A stretch of 64,000 nt of DNA from assembly GCA_029204225.1 (NCBI GenBank), contig CM055094.1:18656708-18720707 (forward strand). Reading direction: 5' to 3'. The translations under genes and the position numbers were made by a program. Each line of letters opens with the position of its first letter. The stretch's first letter is position 1. The notes beneath the pieces were generated by a model. That model saw only the letters and a program-made list of their open reading frames with translations, was not told the origin of the DNA and did no database searches. This document shows, in pieces, positions 31,779-44,101 of the stretch. The stretch is from Diphasiastrum complanatum. Lineage: Eukaryota; Streptophyta; Lycopodiopsida; Lycopodiales; Lycopodiaceae.

Positions 31779-34700
31779 ATGGCTTCCAATGGTGGGATCA
31801 TGCTAGAGTCTAGTGAAAGGTTGAGTTCATCAAACTACTCTACTTGGAAAGTGAGGATGGAGTCCTTACTTGAGTTGAATGAACTCATGGACATAGTTGC
31901 AGAAATTGAAGAGAGACCTCTCACACTTCAAGAGCAACAAAGGTTTGATAAGAAGGCCAAAAGGGCTCTTCATATCATTAAAATGAATGTTACAAATGAA
32001 CTTCTCAAGGAAGTTGGAAAGTGTCAAAGTGCAAGTGAGGCATGGAATGCCTTAAAGAAGCTCTTTGAATCAAAGTCCACATCTAGGGTATTGACCCTAA
32101 GGAGACAAATATTTTCTAGTAGGCAAAGAGAGGGTGAAAGTGCTCATGCATTTATCTTGAGAGTTAAGTCCCTAAGTGATGATTTAGCATGCATTGATGA
32201 GAACATAAAAGATGGTGAAATAGTCCAAGTTATGTTGAATGGTTTGCTAAATGAACATGCTAACCTTGTGCAAAGTTTTGCCATTCAAAGAGTCTTGCCA
32301 AGTGTGGTTGACTTGCAAGAAATCTTATTGGCTGAAGAACATAGGTTGCAATCAAAGCTTGATGGTGCATCCTTGCAAGGTGGAGGTGAAGAGGCTTTCT
32401 TCACAAAAGGCAAATTCAAGGGCAAAGGTAAAGGCAAAGGGAAATGGTCCAAAGGTGGTAACTTTGATCATGATGATCACTCTTCCTCTTCCTCTTCTAC
32501 TAAGAACAATAAGTCAAAGTTCAAGTGCTTTTATTGTGGGATAAAAGGTCATTTTGCAAATGAATGTTATAAGAAGAAAAGAGAGCAAGGAGAGAGGCAA
32601 GGAAATCTTACAATAGATGAGGAAGAACATAACACATGTGAATCACTTGTTATGACTTCAAGTTTGTTAGCCAACATAGATGATAATGATCCTTGGTGGA
32701 TTGATAGTGGAGCCTCATCTCACATGACAAGACATAAGGAATACTTTACATCCTTATTGTCTTATGAGGGAGAAGGTAACATCATCTACACTGCAAATGA
32801 TGGTCAATGTGACATCAAAGGCATAGGCACTATTCCTATTTCCCTTTCAACAAATAGGAAACCAAATCTTGAAAATGTTTTGTACATTCCTTCAATCACT
32901 AAGAATTTGCTTAGTGTAAGTCAAATGATTGACAAAGGACTTGATGTGGAGTTCATTGGAGATGCATGTTTGATAAGTAAATGTGGATCCTTGATTGCTC
33001 AAGGTAGGAGGCATGGTAAACTTTTCAAGCTTGATGCATGTGTGATCTCTAATCATGAAGGATGTATGGCTAGGGAGCAATTGACAAACCAAGAAGTTTG
33101 GCACAAGAGGTTGGGCCATCCCAACTTCAAATCTTTGGAGGTAATGGCAAAGAAAGAGCTTGTTCTTGGTCTCCCTAAAAGTCTTGTTGCAAACAATAGT
33201 GTTTGTGAACATTGTGCCTTGTCCAAATCTCATAGACTTGCTTATTCTAGATCTACTTCTAGATCTAAAGAAGCTTTTCAACTTGTGCATTCTGATATTC
33301 ATTCTTCTAGTACAACTAGCAATGGTGGGGCAAAGATGTATGCAACTTTCATTGATGACTTTAGTAGGTATACTTGGATCTATCTTCTTAAAAGTAAGGA
33401 TGAAGTGTTTGCTGCATTTGTCAAGTTCAAGAATGAAATGGAAAACCAATTCAATACAAAGATCAAATGCTTAAGATCTGATAATGGAGGGGAATACACC
33501 TCAAATAGGTTCAAAGACTTTTGTATAGCACATGGGATTAAGAGGGAGATGTCTAGTCCTAGGACTCCACAACAGAATGGAGTGGCCGAGAGGAAGAATA
33601 GAACCCTTTGTGAATGTGCCAAGGCAATGAGACTACATGCTAATCTTGCTAAGTCTTTTTGGGGGGAAGCTTTAGCATGTGCTAACTATCTATGTAATAG
33701 ATGGACAAGTGCTTCCTTGGATGGTAAAACTCCTCATGAGGTTCTTTATGGTAGAAGGCCGAGTGTCAAGCATTGTAGGATCTTTGGATGTACATGTTTT
33801 GTCAATATCACACTTGATGATAGAACTAAAGAAGATCCTTCATCAAAGAAGGGTGTGTTTGTTGGCTATAGTGAAGTAAGCAAGGCTTACAAAGTGTACA
33901 TTCCTTCTACAAAGAAAGTTGTCATAAGTAGGGATGTCATCTTTCATGAAGAGAATGTTTCCAATGTTGTTGATGTTGATGTTGATGTGCCTACTAATCA
34001 TCATGATGTGCAAGATGTCTTGGATGAAGATGGAGATGCCACTCCAAAGCAAACTTCAAGGAAGACTCAAAGGCAAAGGGCTAAGCCATCAAGGCTAACC
34101 TATGATGAAAAAGGAAAGCAAGTGGTGGACAACTCTAACTTTGCTTTTCTTACCTCTTTTGATGAACCAACTTGTGTAGGTGAAGCAAATCAAAAGAAGG
34201 AATGGATCCAAGCCATGGATCATGAGCATCAAGCACTCATCAAAAGCAACACATGGAGGTTGGTAAAGCTTCCAAAGGACAAGAAGGCAATTGGTTGTAA
34301 GTGGATCTTCAAGATCAAGACAAATCAAGATGGATCAATCAACAAGTACAAGGCAAGGTTGGTGGCAAAGGGGTATGCTCAAGAATATGGTATTGACTAT
34401 GATGAGACCTTTGCACCCGTGGCAAAGATGGTAACTATTCGAATCCTAATCTCTCTTGCAACTCTTTATGATTGGGATATGTGGCAAATGGATGTTACTA
34501 ATGCCTTCTTGAATGGTGATCTTGAAGAAGATATTTACATGGAGCAACCCGAGGGCTATGTTTCACATGATGAGCCTAATCATGTGTGCTATCTCCAAAA
34601 GAGTTTGTATGGGCTAAAGCAAGCACCAAGGAGTTGGTATGCTAAGCTCAATTCCTTCTTACTTTCTCAAAACTTTGTTATGAGTGAGTATGATCATTCT

Positions 34701-35732
34701 CTCTACTTTAGATTGAATGAAAATGATATCACTTTACTTTTGATCTATGTTGATGACATTATCTTAAGTGGTGGTAACAATCTAGATATAGATGAAATCA
34801 AGATGGCACTCAAAAGAGAGTTTGAAATTCAAGATCTTGGTAAACTTCATTATATCTTAGGAATAGAGATTATTAGAACTTCTAGATCTACATTCATATG
34901 TCAAGAAAATTATGTTAACTCTATTCTAAAAAGGTTTCATATGGAAGATTGTAAAGTTGTTTCTACTCCTATGGAATCAAATGTAAAGCTAACTACAAGA
35001 AGTAATGAAAGATCCTTCAAGGACATTACTCTCTATAGAAAGCTAATAGGATCTCTTATATGGTTAACCATCACAAGACCTGATCTAAGCTTTGTGGTTG
35101 GTAAACTAAGTCAATTTATGCAAGATCCTAGTGAGGCTCATTGGAAGCTAGGAAAGAGAGTACTTAGATACATCTCGGGATCTAGAGATTTTGGCATCTT
35201 GTATGGAGGTACTACACCTAACCTTTGTGGATTTTCAGATTCAGATTTTGCAGGTGATCAAATGGATAGGAAGTCAACAAGTGCCTTTGCAATCTATCTT
35301 GGAGATGGAGTGGTCTCATGGCTATCAAAGAAGCAACCAACTATCTCTCTATCTTCCACCGAAGCCGAGTACAAGGCATTAACAACATGCACCAAGGAGA
35401 TTCTTTGGATCAAGAGGATGTTATTGGATCTTCACTTGCTGGAACCAGAGAAGACTCCAATCATACTTTGTGATAACCTTTCAGCCCAAAGCTTGGCAAG
35501 CAATCCTGTTTTTCATGCAAGCAGCAAGCACATTGAGATTGCTCACCATTTTGTGAGAGATCAAGTCATTGCCAAAGAGGTGGAGCTTCAACATGTCTCT
35601 TCAAAGGAGTGTGTGGCTGATATCTTCACCAAACCATTGGGAAAGGACCTATATTTAATGCATAGATCTAATCTTGGAATGTGCTCAAAGACTATGTTGA
35701 AACTAGCATCCAATGTTGAAGAGGGAGTGTGA
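31779..35732 (+). CDS. Copia gag-pol polyprotein, intact, 1317 codons
   Basis: One open frame encodes the whole Ty1/copia polyprotein. The gag (UBN2-like) domain is about residues 10-200, with SNYSTWKVRMESLL at its start. A Lys/Gly-rich stretch and the CCHC knuckle CFYCGIKGHFANEC lie near 249, and the protease DSG (WWIDSGASSHM) near 307. The integrase has the H-H-C-C zinc domain (HKRLGHPN ... CEHCALSKSH) at about 441-485 and the catalytic triad in LVHSDIH, RSDNGGEY and NGVAERKNRT. RT has catalytic YVDD near 990 (LLIYVDDIILS). RNase H has SDSDFAGD, SLSSTEAEYKAL and SSKHIEIAHHF. All key residues are present. The stop TGA (35730-35732) lies inside the first bases of the 3' LTR. Gag and Pol are in one frame, as usual for plant copia. 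Confidence 0.97.
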   Translation: MASNGGIMLESSERLSSSNYSTWKVRMESLLELNELMDIVAEIEERPLTLQEQQRFDKKAKRALHIIKMNVTNELLKEVGKCQSASEAWNALKKLFESKSTSRVLTLRRQIFSSRQREGESAHAFILRVKSLSDDLACIDENIKDGEIVQVMLNGLLNEHANLVQSFAIQRVLPSVVDLQEILLAEEHRLQSKLDGASLQGGGEEAFFTKGKFKGKGKGKGKWSKGGNFDHDDHSSSSSSTKNNKSKFKCFYCGIKGHFANECYKKKREQGERQGNLTIDEEEHNTCESLVMTSSLLANIDDNDPWWIDSGASSHMTRHKEYFTSLLSYEGEGNIIYTANDGQCDIKGIGTIPISLSTNRKPNLENVLYIPSITKNLLSVSQMIDKGLDVEFIGDACLISKCGSLIAQGRRHGKLFKLDACVISNHEGCMAREQLTNQEVWHKRLGHPNFKSLEVMAKKELVLGLPKSLVANNSVCEHCALSKSHRLAYSRSTSRSKEAFQLVHSDIHSSSTTSNGGAKMYATFIDDFSRYTWIYLLKSKDEVFAAFVKFKNEMENQFNTKIKCLRSDNGGEYTSNRFKDFCIAHGIKREMSSPRTPQQNGVAERKNRTLCECAKAMRLHANLAKSFWGEALACANYLCNRWTSASLDGKTPHEVLYGRRPSVKHCRIFGCTCFVNITLDDRTKEDPSSKKGVFVGYSEVSKAYKVYIPSTKKVVISRDVIFHEENVSNVVDVDVDVPTNHHDVQDVLDEDGDATPKQTSRKTQRQRAKPSRLTYDEKGKQVVDNSNFAFLTSFDEPTCVGEANQKKEWIQAMDHEHQALIKSNTWRLVKLPKDKKAIGCKWIFKIKTNQDGSINKYKARLVAKGYAQEYGIDYDETFAPVAKMVTIRILISLATLYDWDMWQMDVTNAFLNGDLEEDIYMEQPEGYVSHDEPNHVCYLQKSLYGLKQAPRSWYAKLNSFLLSQNFVMSEYDHSLYFRLNENDITLLLIYVDDIILSGGNNLDIDEIKMALKREFEIQDLGKLHYILGIEIIRTSRSTFICQENYVNSILKRFHMEDCKVVSTPMESNVKLTTRSNERSFKDITLYRKLIGSLIWLTITRPDLSFVVGKLSQFMQDPSEAHWKLGKRVLRYISGSRDFGILYGGTTPNLCGFSDSDFAGDQMDRKSTSAFAIYLGDGVVSWLSKKQPTISLSSTEAEYKALTTCTKEILWIKRMLLDLHLLEPEKTPIILCDNLSAQSLASNPVFHASSKHIEIAHHFVRDQVIAKEVELQHVSSKECVADIFTKPLGKDLYLMHRSNLGMCSKTMLKLASNVEEGV
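35718..35727 (+). promoter_or_regulatory. Polypurine tract, family C
   Basis: GAAGAGGGAG immediately before the 3' LTR; it is also coding (the final residues of pol). Confidence 0.85.
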
Positions 35733-36382
35733 AAATTGTCAACATTTCCTAGCTAGTTTGAGGCCTAAATTGGCTAAAATTGTAAATAGTTTTTGTTCTG
35801 GAGTTTCACACGTGTGAACCAGGCCACAATGTTTTTATTTACTGTATTTTTTCAGTATGATGAAGTGTCAAACTTCATACCCTTCAAAATGAGACCATTT
35901 TGATGTATTTTGGTCATATAAGCCATTTTTAGCTATTTTTCCTATATAGGGAATATCTAGGGTCAAGTACCTTCTAGAGAGAGGAGAGAGAGTCATCTTC
36001 CTCATCCATAAATAGTAGGGAAGTCGTGGAGAACAGGTTGGAGAAACCTTTTGTATGCTTCATTGAGATCAATAGATCATTGTCATTGTTTCTTCCTCCA
36101 TTGAGAGCATTGTTGTGTGTATTGTCTTCAAGCTATTGTGTATGATCTTAGGTGCTTTCCAAAAGTGGTAGGCTGATGTATTATGGACTGTATAATGCTA
36201 TTTTGGGCCGCACTTGATGTTTATGGAAGTTTCCATTTGTGATAAATGCTTTTTGATCAAGTTCTTTGCATTCTAGGTAGCATAGAATGTGTTGCCAATT
36301 CCTAGCTTATGTAGTTTGGAGTGCAAGCATTCAAGCCAATGATCTTGGAGTTTAGATCCACTTAGGATCTGTATTTTTCACA
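35728..36382 (+). repeat. 3' LTR, family-C copia
   Basis: 655 bp, indistinguishable by eye from 29952-30606. The target duplication TTCTA follows. Confidence 0.95.
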
Positions 36383-36387
36383 TTCTA

Positions 36388-39153
36388 TGCACACACATCT
36401 GCTAAATGAATCCAAAATGACTCATAGACGTTGTGACTTATAAGTAATACATCTCAACAATAATATAGATTATATTGTTGATTCCAACAACTAACTCAGA
36501 AGTAGCGCTTCTGACACGGTTAGTTGTATCGGATTTAGAAAATATTTAAATGTCTCGGTGTGGTACCAAGACACCACATTTAATTTGATCCTAAATCAAT
36601 TCTAGATCAATAAGCAATTCTCAATGAGAAATTATTATAACCCAGCAATAAATTGTCTCAAACACAATTCTCATCAATATGCCTATGTACCAACAACTAG
36701 TTTATGCATGCAAATAAACTTAGTTCATGGAATACTTTGTAGATCCACATGATTAAAAGTTTATACAAAAAGGTTTTAATGATCCCACAAAGATTCACTA
36801 CACAACATATCTCTATAGATATCTCCAGATCTGTACCCAACACTTTCATAACCAAGATCCCTGTAGTTGGTTATCCTCTAAGAGAGAATATTTCTCAAAG
36901 AGTGCTACTTTACATTCAGTATCTCAACCGGAGATAATCTCAAAAGAATATAATGTTCGCATGAACTTCCTTTCTTGCATCAACCCACGGATCTTAGTCC
37001 ACACTAATATCAAGTTGACTACTTCTAGCAAGGAACGAGTTTCAACAAACTCCCATCTTGCAATAGAATTCCAAGTTCTGACACAAATCAATCGGACTTG
37101 TTATCGGCCACTTTTCTACTGCAAGAGTACTTTCTAAATTTCCCCTCTTTAAATCTTCAAATCAGATATCTATAATAATCCATAAAGGATTTTTGTAATA
37201 TCTAAATATCCTATCATTTCTGATTTTAAAAACAGGTCCATCATCGATATGACAGATTCCTCTTGGACTCATTGACCAATATTCCTCCTTGATAATTTTC
37301 TGTTCTTCTTACTTCTCTCCCTTTTTAAGAGGAAACAACATGAGTTTCCAAGGGGCGCATATCATTCAATATTTTCCCAGGAGAAGTTTCAAAGAAAAGA
37401 TCCAAGAAAATCGAGAAAGTCAAAGAAGTGTTGCATCTAATGTAGATAATGTCTCAACACGATGACTTAACCAAAGATCTTCTTCATTACCAACTTGAGA
37501 ATTGACCCATAAATCAGAAAAGGATTTTTTAAAGATTTAAACAAGGAAAAGAATTTTTAGAAAACAGTTCCATTAACCATTTATGTGACATCATCCATGG
37601 TCAACGCATAATCAAAATCACTTTCCAAGGAATCACAAAAAAATTGGGTTAATAATGTGTTCAAAATTCACCAATATATTATCCTTTATAAAGAAATAGC
37701 ATGCCAGGTTTTCGGTTTTGTAAATTTGAGATATCCAAAAAAAGGGGTCAAGACCAATATCTCAAATTTTTGACAAAACACCCTTTTGACGACCGATAGT
37801 ATTTGGCATCACTAAGACTTACGACCATACTATGGTCAACTGATCCAGTTAGTTTCAAATCTTCAATAATTGCCTGCGTCCCATACCACAGGTTTTTCCT
37901 CCACGAAGGCCCTCCACTTCCTGATCAAAATGTCAGAAAAATAATACAAGTATATGAAGTTCTCGGGAATTAATAACAAATGTTAACTTCATAAAACAAC
38001 TACAAATCATACATACTTTCGCCCCTCTTTACAATCTTTACAGTCACTAAAAGGATCAAAGTACACATGGCTTGAGTGACAGATTAAGAAATGAGGAAGA
38101 ATTAATCGGCTTTTGTGCTTAACAACAAATAGTGTTGGTATGCCCACAGCTTCATGCACATCAAGAAACAACTTTTCGTTCCATTTTAGTTTTTCCATTC
38201 TAGGCTTCTGGGCCGTTTTTGGTCGTGTACGAGTTTGAAAAAACGACAGCTTGGACAAAACAAATCCAAGAATTCCCATTACTTTGCCCATTGCAGTTAA
38301 TAAAGTGAATACACATTTCATTAACTATGAAAAAAGCTTTATGGAATGCCACCAGGAATTCAGCCCAGTCACAATTCTATGGGTTGCACTCTCTTGAGGC
38401 TTGATCCAAAGCACCGACGAAATTGGCTTTTGTTTACTTAGGGACGTTGTGCAAGCTAAAGTGGCTCGACCAACAATTCATCCAGTCAACAACAACTTCC
38501 AGGTTTTATTCACCGAAAAAAATTTCTATTTTTAAGCCCAAGTTGTATATCATAATGGCCAATAATCGATTAGATAGATTTTGCATGAGGTTTTCCCTAT
38601 TCATTGCGTAGATGAAATTCCAACACACCATGGTCCTAAACTGCAACCATGTGTTTAATATTTTTAGGGGGTCATCACGGTCGAGTGATGTCGAGCGAAT
38701 TTTCATTTGCCATCCCTTCTCTAGAATGTCATTAATCCATTTATATGCATAGGAAAAAACTGAAAAAAAACTGATAAAATTTTTCGTTCGGTTAAATCAT
38801 TATGGGTATACTTTCCTAATCGAGCAATGTCCACAAAAAACTTAGCATTTTAACGGACAATAACTTGCTCATAGAATTTTTACCAACAATTTTGCAAAAT
38901 GGAACCAATGCAACAAATACGCAGAAAAAACCTAGTATGCACTGAAATCTAATTCACACCAAATTTTTAAGCCATTATGATTTGTGAGTACCTTAACTGC
39001 ATTCAGAAAAACATAGTCTAAGAAAAGCCCATGGAATTTCTAAAAAAATGAAAAACAAAAAACCTACGAGGCCCACCCCTCTCTATCTACTATGCCTGAC
39101 CAACTCACAATTTTAAAAATTAACTTAAAGTTAAATTAAAAGTTCACTAGGGA
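36388..39153. other. Decayed DNA without readable genes
   Basis: Continuation of the DNA into which the copia inserted; probably old retroelement interior, but no domain could be read on either strand. Short frames such as 38007-38321 (-) have no recognisable features. Confidence 0.4.
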
Positions 39154-39169
39154 CCCCCCCCCCCCCCCC
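39154..39169. repeat. Poly-C run of 16 bases
   Basis: An uninterrupted C homopolymer; its length may be unreliable. Confidence 0.85.
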
Positions 39170-39238
39170 TTTATTTTTCCCTCCACATCGGCCTCCTGCT
39201 GCTCGCGAGCAGAAAGAGGAGAGGCCCGAGCAGCCCGA

Positions 39239-40198
<960 letters not shown>

Positions 40199-40630
40199 TG
40201 ATGGTGGACAAACCAACCCAACCAAACCTAGATCGAACGGATCTAGCCCCCAAGCTCTGGGTCAATTGTTCAGAGTGGAATGAGGCATCACACCAGCAGC
40301 ATCCTGCCACCGGTCATGCTATCAAGCATACACTAGTGAGAGCCCAATAGGTATACTTATACCCTCCAAGGCCCATGCACCACTAGTAGTGCACTGTGAC
40401 ACCTAACTGGACACCTCTGCAGCCTACCTAGGTCATGTCATCCAGTTTCCCAATGACTCACTGATAGACCCATACCAATCCACCATCAAGTATTTAGGCC
40501 TACAACCATTAATTATGAGCATGTACACATAAGGGCCCCAATTCCCTTATATTCACAAATAACTTACGGGTTGTTGGTCTACCGGTCCCTAGCATGGACA
40601 TGCTACTCGAGACTACTCATGGGCATGACA
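40199..40630 (-). repeat. Second copy of the chromovirus LTR (solo or truncated)
   Basis: About 432 bp, closely matching 28016-28442 in the same orientation. No target duplication is visible (GAACC before, CGTCT after). No tRNA primer site follows on its inner (left) side, so pairing with 28016-28442 as 5' LTR of one 12.6-kb nested element is possible but unproven. Confidence 0.75.
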
Positions 40631-40829
40631 CGTCTCATGTAGAGAAAATTGTGAACAATATGCCTTCGCAACCAGACAACTTCCATGTCTGGAATCCGAC
40701 AAATTCGTGGTAGGTAGATGAACCAGGTCCTCATCATCCATCTTATATCACAAGAACAAAAGGTTTCCAAAAAACAAAATTAAATAACTAAGCAATAAAA
40801 CAATTTTTCATTCAAATAATAAAAATAGT

Positions 40830-41300
40830 TTATGCTCACCACTGAGATATATCTCCTCCAATGGGGGTATCTCTTGTGCCACCATGACAACCACACTTTC
40901 AATGCCGGTATCTGACCTGGATATGCTGATTCTGACTGCCAATAAGCTATATTGTAGTTTGCATTGGCTTTTGTCATGTTAGCCACTAGTCTCCATTCTT
41001 CGTACAAGGCAATATGTTTACTTCTATGATTTTGGACGATACACTAGTCTATGTGTTTTCTCAAGCTATCTTTGAAATGGAACAGGCAAGATCTCTCATG
41101 TCCTTCCATAGGCATATCATCTCTAGTACCATAAACTCTACGCCTTGCTGCCCAATTGGCCCCAACCTCATCTGCCATAAATCCTTGAAAGTGAATGGTT
41201 TCTAGGCCATTTTATTTCATTATAGCATTCAACATCTCCCAAAACTTGATTTGTGCCTTTGTATCTTCAACTTTCATCTCACTAAGCTTGGAATGTTGCA
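40830..41300 (-). pseudogene. Exon-like transposase relic, possibly MULE-like
   Basis: Minus-strand reading from about 41290 gives KAQIKFWEMLNAIMK, a TAA, then FQGFMADEVGANWAARR, MEGHERSCLFHFKDSL, ALYEEWRLVAN and IPALKVWLSWWHKRYPHW. It ends before a GT at about 40840. Phrases like GFMADEV.ANW and a Cys/His-bearing SCLFHF segment remind me of plant Mutator-like (SWIM-type) transposase proteins, but I cannot confirm this. At least two stops are present. It is certainly protein-derived sequence; the family is tentative. Confidence 0.4.
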
Positions 41301-41551
41301 GAATCACAGTGTGAATTAAAACTAAGCAAATATTCGGTTAGAGACACGCAGAACACAACTTATCAAAACAAAGCCCAAAATAAGCTAATTGACCTAGGAT
41401 CGTAGACATGTGATCCCATTGTATTTTATTTTAACATGGTCAAATCACACCCATGATCACCACCCTTCTGCATTCGCCTCACTATTGCTACACTAGAAAC
41501 TGGACCAACTGTGGACATCTTGAAAATAAAATATCTTTCATTGTCATACCA

Positions 41552-42377
41552 TGTTGAATTTCACACGTGTGGATTGTCCACTACATGTACTTGTGATCTC
41601 CTAAGGTGTGTAGATGCACCAAGATCAAGACTAGATTGAGATTCAAGATCTATCTTTGATTCTATGGCAAAAACACACTACTACATGCATTCAATCACTT
41701 CCAACTCTCACTCACACGTGTGGGAAGTGTTCCAAGAGTATTCTAAGTAAAAACAAGCTGCTCTCCTCGGGTAGAGAGAGAAAAACCATCATGAGCTCTC
41801 GGGTAGAGAGAAAAAGCTAGAAATTCAATGACACTCAAAATCCACTCAATCTCAAAATCAATTAGATCCAAAATGAGGAGTACAATGATACTAGTAGATC
41901 CACGAGCTACCACTATGCTTACTATGATTGGACCACACTTTGTCACCTCTTAATCCTATTGGGCCATTGATCCATGCACCTCCTAATTCTATTGGACTAT
42001 ATTCAAGCACACCTCAGATTCCTATTGGACCACACATGGTTCCACCTCTAAATCCTATCGGACCTCTTAAACTTCATCAAACAAAAGCATTGCACTTGTC
42101 TACACTCTCATTGGCACGAGTTTAGCCTCTTACTCTATTTTGGCTCAATAGTGGCATTACAAGTGGAAATGGATAATTTGCCATCTATGCCAAATTTGAC
42201 CCTATCAACATTCTAAACCTAAATGCTTGACTATGAAATTCTATGAGACCCCTATATCAAACATTTTGATTTACTTTACAATTCTCCACAAGTGGGAACA
42301 TTCTCCACACATGTGAGATTCACTCACAAACTTCTATCATAGAAAATACCAAGCTAGATTTTTGCCAATTTCTCACA
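41552..42377 (-). repeat. Copia LTR related to family C, minus orientation
   Basis: Minus-strand start TGTGAGAAATTGGCAAAAAT resembles the family-C LTR start. The other end is TGTTGAATTTCACACG on the plus strand, preceded by TCATACCA, a decayed primer site, so this would be the 5' LTR of a minus-strand element. Inside are G-box-bearing CACACGTGTG motifs and a minisatellite. The internal region to the left is truncated. Confidence 0.55.
41946..42080. repeat. Minisatellite, about 33-35 bp unit
   Basis: Four degenerate units built on CCTCTTAATCCTATTGG(G/A)CC within the LTR. A plus-strand frame with repeated LNPIGP-like residues reflects it. Confidence 0.75.
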
Positions 42378-42383
42378 CTTGGG

Positions 42384-42893
42384 TCTCATATACAGAGCTG
42401 AAAAGGAATTCATGACAGGATATGCAGACTCTGATTGGGAGGAGACCGAGATGATCGAAAGTCTACAAGCGGATACATATACATGATGGGTGGATCCTGC
42501 ATAAGTTGGAGCTATAAAAAGCAACCCTATACAACTCTATCAACAACAAGATCCGAGTACATGGGTGTTTGCCACACAACAAAAGAATATTTGTGGATGC
42601 AAAGCATGCTAGGAGAACTGGGAATTGACAGCACGGACATGGTGCTGTATAATGACAATCAGAGGTGTTTGTTTCTCAGCAGGAATGCTGGATTTCACAA
42701 GAAAAGCAAACACATAGCCATGCAATACCATTTTGTCAGAGACTTGGTGCATGAAGAAAGACTGAAACTAAAGTTTTGTAGCACTGATTTCATGCTTGCG
42801 GATATAATGACTAAACCACTAATTAAAAGTTGTTTTGTTTATTTGAGGAATATGATAGGATTAGAAAACCTGAATGATGCTTTTAGAATGTAG
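42384..42893 (+). pseudogene. Copia RNase H C-terminal fragment
   Basis: Plus-strand GYADSDW, then after a 1-base loss DDRKSTSGYIYMMGGSCISW, TLSTTRSEYMGV, KKSKHIAMQYHFVRD and MLADIMTKPL, ending in a stop. This is the end of a copia polyprotein (Thr-Thr-Arg in place of the usual Thr-Glu-Ala catalytic stretch). The upstream pol is gone: an LTR of another element abuts at 42377. No 3' LTR was recognised downstream. Truncated and dead. Confidence 0.85.
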
Positions 42894-43600
42894 CTATGGA
42901 GGGCTGTGAAGTGAGAGAGGATTTGTGGCCATTTAACGACACTTCACAGTCGGATGAAACTAGAACAGACAGTTAGGAGTTAAAGACACGTAAGCATAAG
43001 TTTATCCTGATGTCAAGCAGGACATGTAGGCAAAAGTGCCTTCCTAGCATTGATGATGTTTTGTGCATATAATGGATAATGAATAGAACGGATGTACGCT
43101 TTTGGGTAATCTTTGTCTTTGCAATTTGCTTGATGTGATTGCTTTGTGATTATTGCGAATGATTGAAGATCTTTGCTTTTGCTTTTTATTTTGTGTTCCG
43201 TCCTAGCCAAAGGAATTCTGACACATAGATCACAATGACGTCCGACATAATCTGTATTATGGTTATGATGGAGGGTGACCGCCTGGTACAATGCCCTTCT
43301 TTTAGGAATAACACTGGCTCCATTCCTATGCTATGCCGATTTTGGCGTTACCTCATTCCCAAATTCTCAAAAACATTCCCGTTCACAGAGGTCACGTTCC
43401 CATTACGTTCCCGTTCCCTGCCAATATGCCACTCAGTCAAGTCGCTGGCAACATAACATTGGACCCGTCACGACACATGGGGCATTGGTGCCACAACTCG
43501 ACAAATGGGAAATATATTGAGGATCCAAATTTGTATTTCCACATCCGTAAAATCATTTTTCAAATTTTTACAAAGGAAATGGTGGTGCCTCACAGAACGT
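42894..43600. other. Intergenic DNA
   Basis: No gene. A small hairpin, CTGTGAAGTG ... CACTTCACAG, lies at about 42903-42950. Confidence 0.45.
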
Positions 43601-43631
43601 AATCTGTGGGGCAAATTTTTTTATGACAAAT

Positions 43632-43720
43632 TTTTTTTGCAGGCACCTTCCAGCGTTCGGAAGGTGCACGTAAAAAATTTTGTCATAATTTTACACGCAC
43701 CTTCCACCCGGAAGGTGCTT
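43632..43720. repeat. Nested short inverted repeats GCACCTTCC/GGAAGGTGC
   Basis: Two consecutive hairpins share the same arms, at about 43640-43667 and 43697-43717, joined by TAAAAAATTTTGTCATAATTTTA. It resembles the termini of a foldback or MITE-like element. Confidence 0.7.
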
Positions 43721-43772
43721 GGTAAAAACATTTACCTTTAAAAAAAAAATGTGAAAATTGAAGTCACGCGGC

Positions 43773-43884
43773 GGAAGAGCCGGCTCCTCGGCCCTTCAGC
43801 CCGGGGAAGGATGCCACGACCTCGGGCCTCTGCCCTCACGCGCATCACCTTCCCGGGCGGAAGGGCCGAGGAGCCGGCTCTTCC
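43773..43884. repeat. GC-rich inverted repeat with 37-38 bp arms
   Basis: The left arm 43773-43810 (GGAAGAGCCGGCTCCTCGG...) is nearly the exact reverse complement of 43848-43884, with a 37-bp loop; I see one substitution and one indel. It is strikingly GC-rich against its AT-rich flanks and would form a very stable hairpin in DNA or RNA. Confidence 0.9.
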
Positions 43885-44101
43885 CTCCCCCATATAATTC
43901 TGAATAAAAAAAATGCGAAACGCCCGTGCCCAAGCCCCCACTTCCCATTCTCTCTCTCTCTCTAAATAACTCTCTAAATAAGGGAACGGGGGTGCAGATG
44001 GTAGTTAATGCCATAGCCATCTGAGCCCCCCCCCTTTCCTCAGGTGCCCCCCCCCCCCCTTTCTCACGCACCCCCCTTCCTCTCCCGCCCACCTTCTTCC
44101 A

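Larger units (their letters stand above)
29947..36387 (+). mobile_element. Complete, apparently intact young copia element (family C)
   Basis: 6431 bp (29952-36382) with the TTCTA target duplication at 29947-29951 and 36383-36387. Both LTRs are 655 bp and I see no difference between them. The iMet primer site, polypurine tract and a single uninterrupted gag-pol frame are all present. These are the marks of a very recent insertion that may still be competent to move. It landed in already decayed chromovirus DNA. Confidence 0.97.

Noticed and set aside
33380-33622. Antisense frames within the intact copia ORF (also 32892-33449 and others)
   Set aside because: Shadows of the sense polyprotein frame.
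41928-42125. Frame with repeated LNPIGP residues
   Set aside because: Explained by the 33-35 bp minisatellite inside an LTR.
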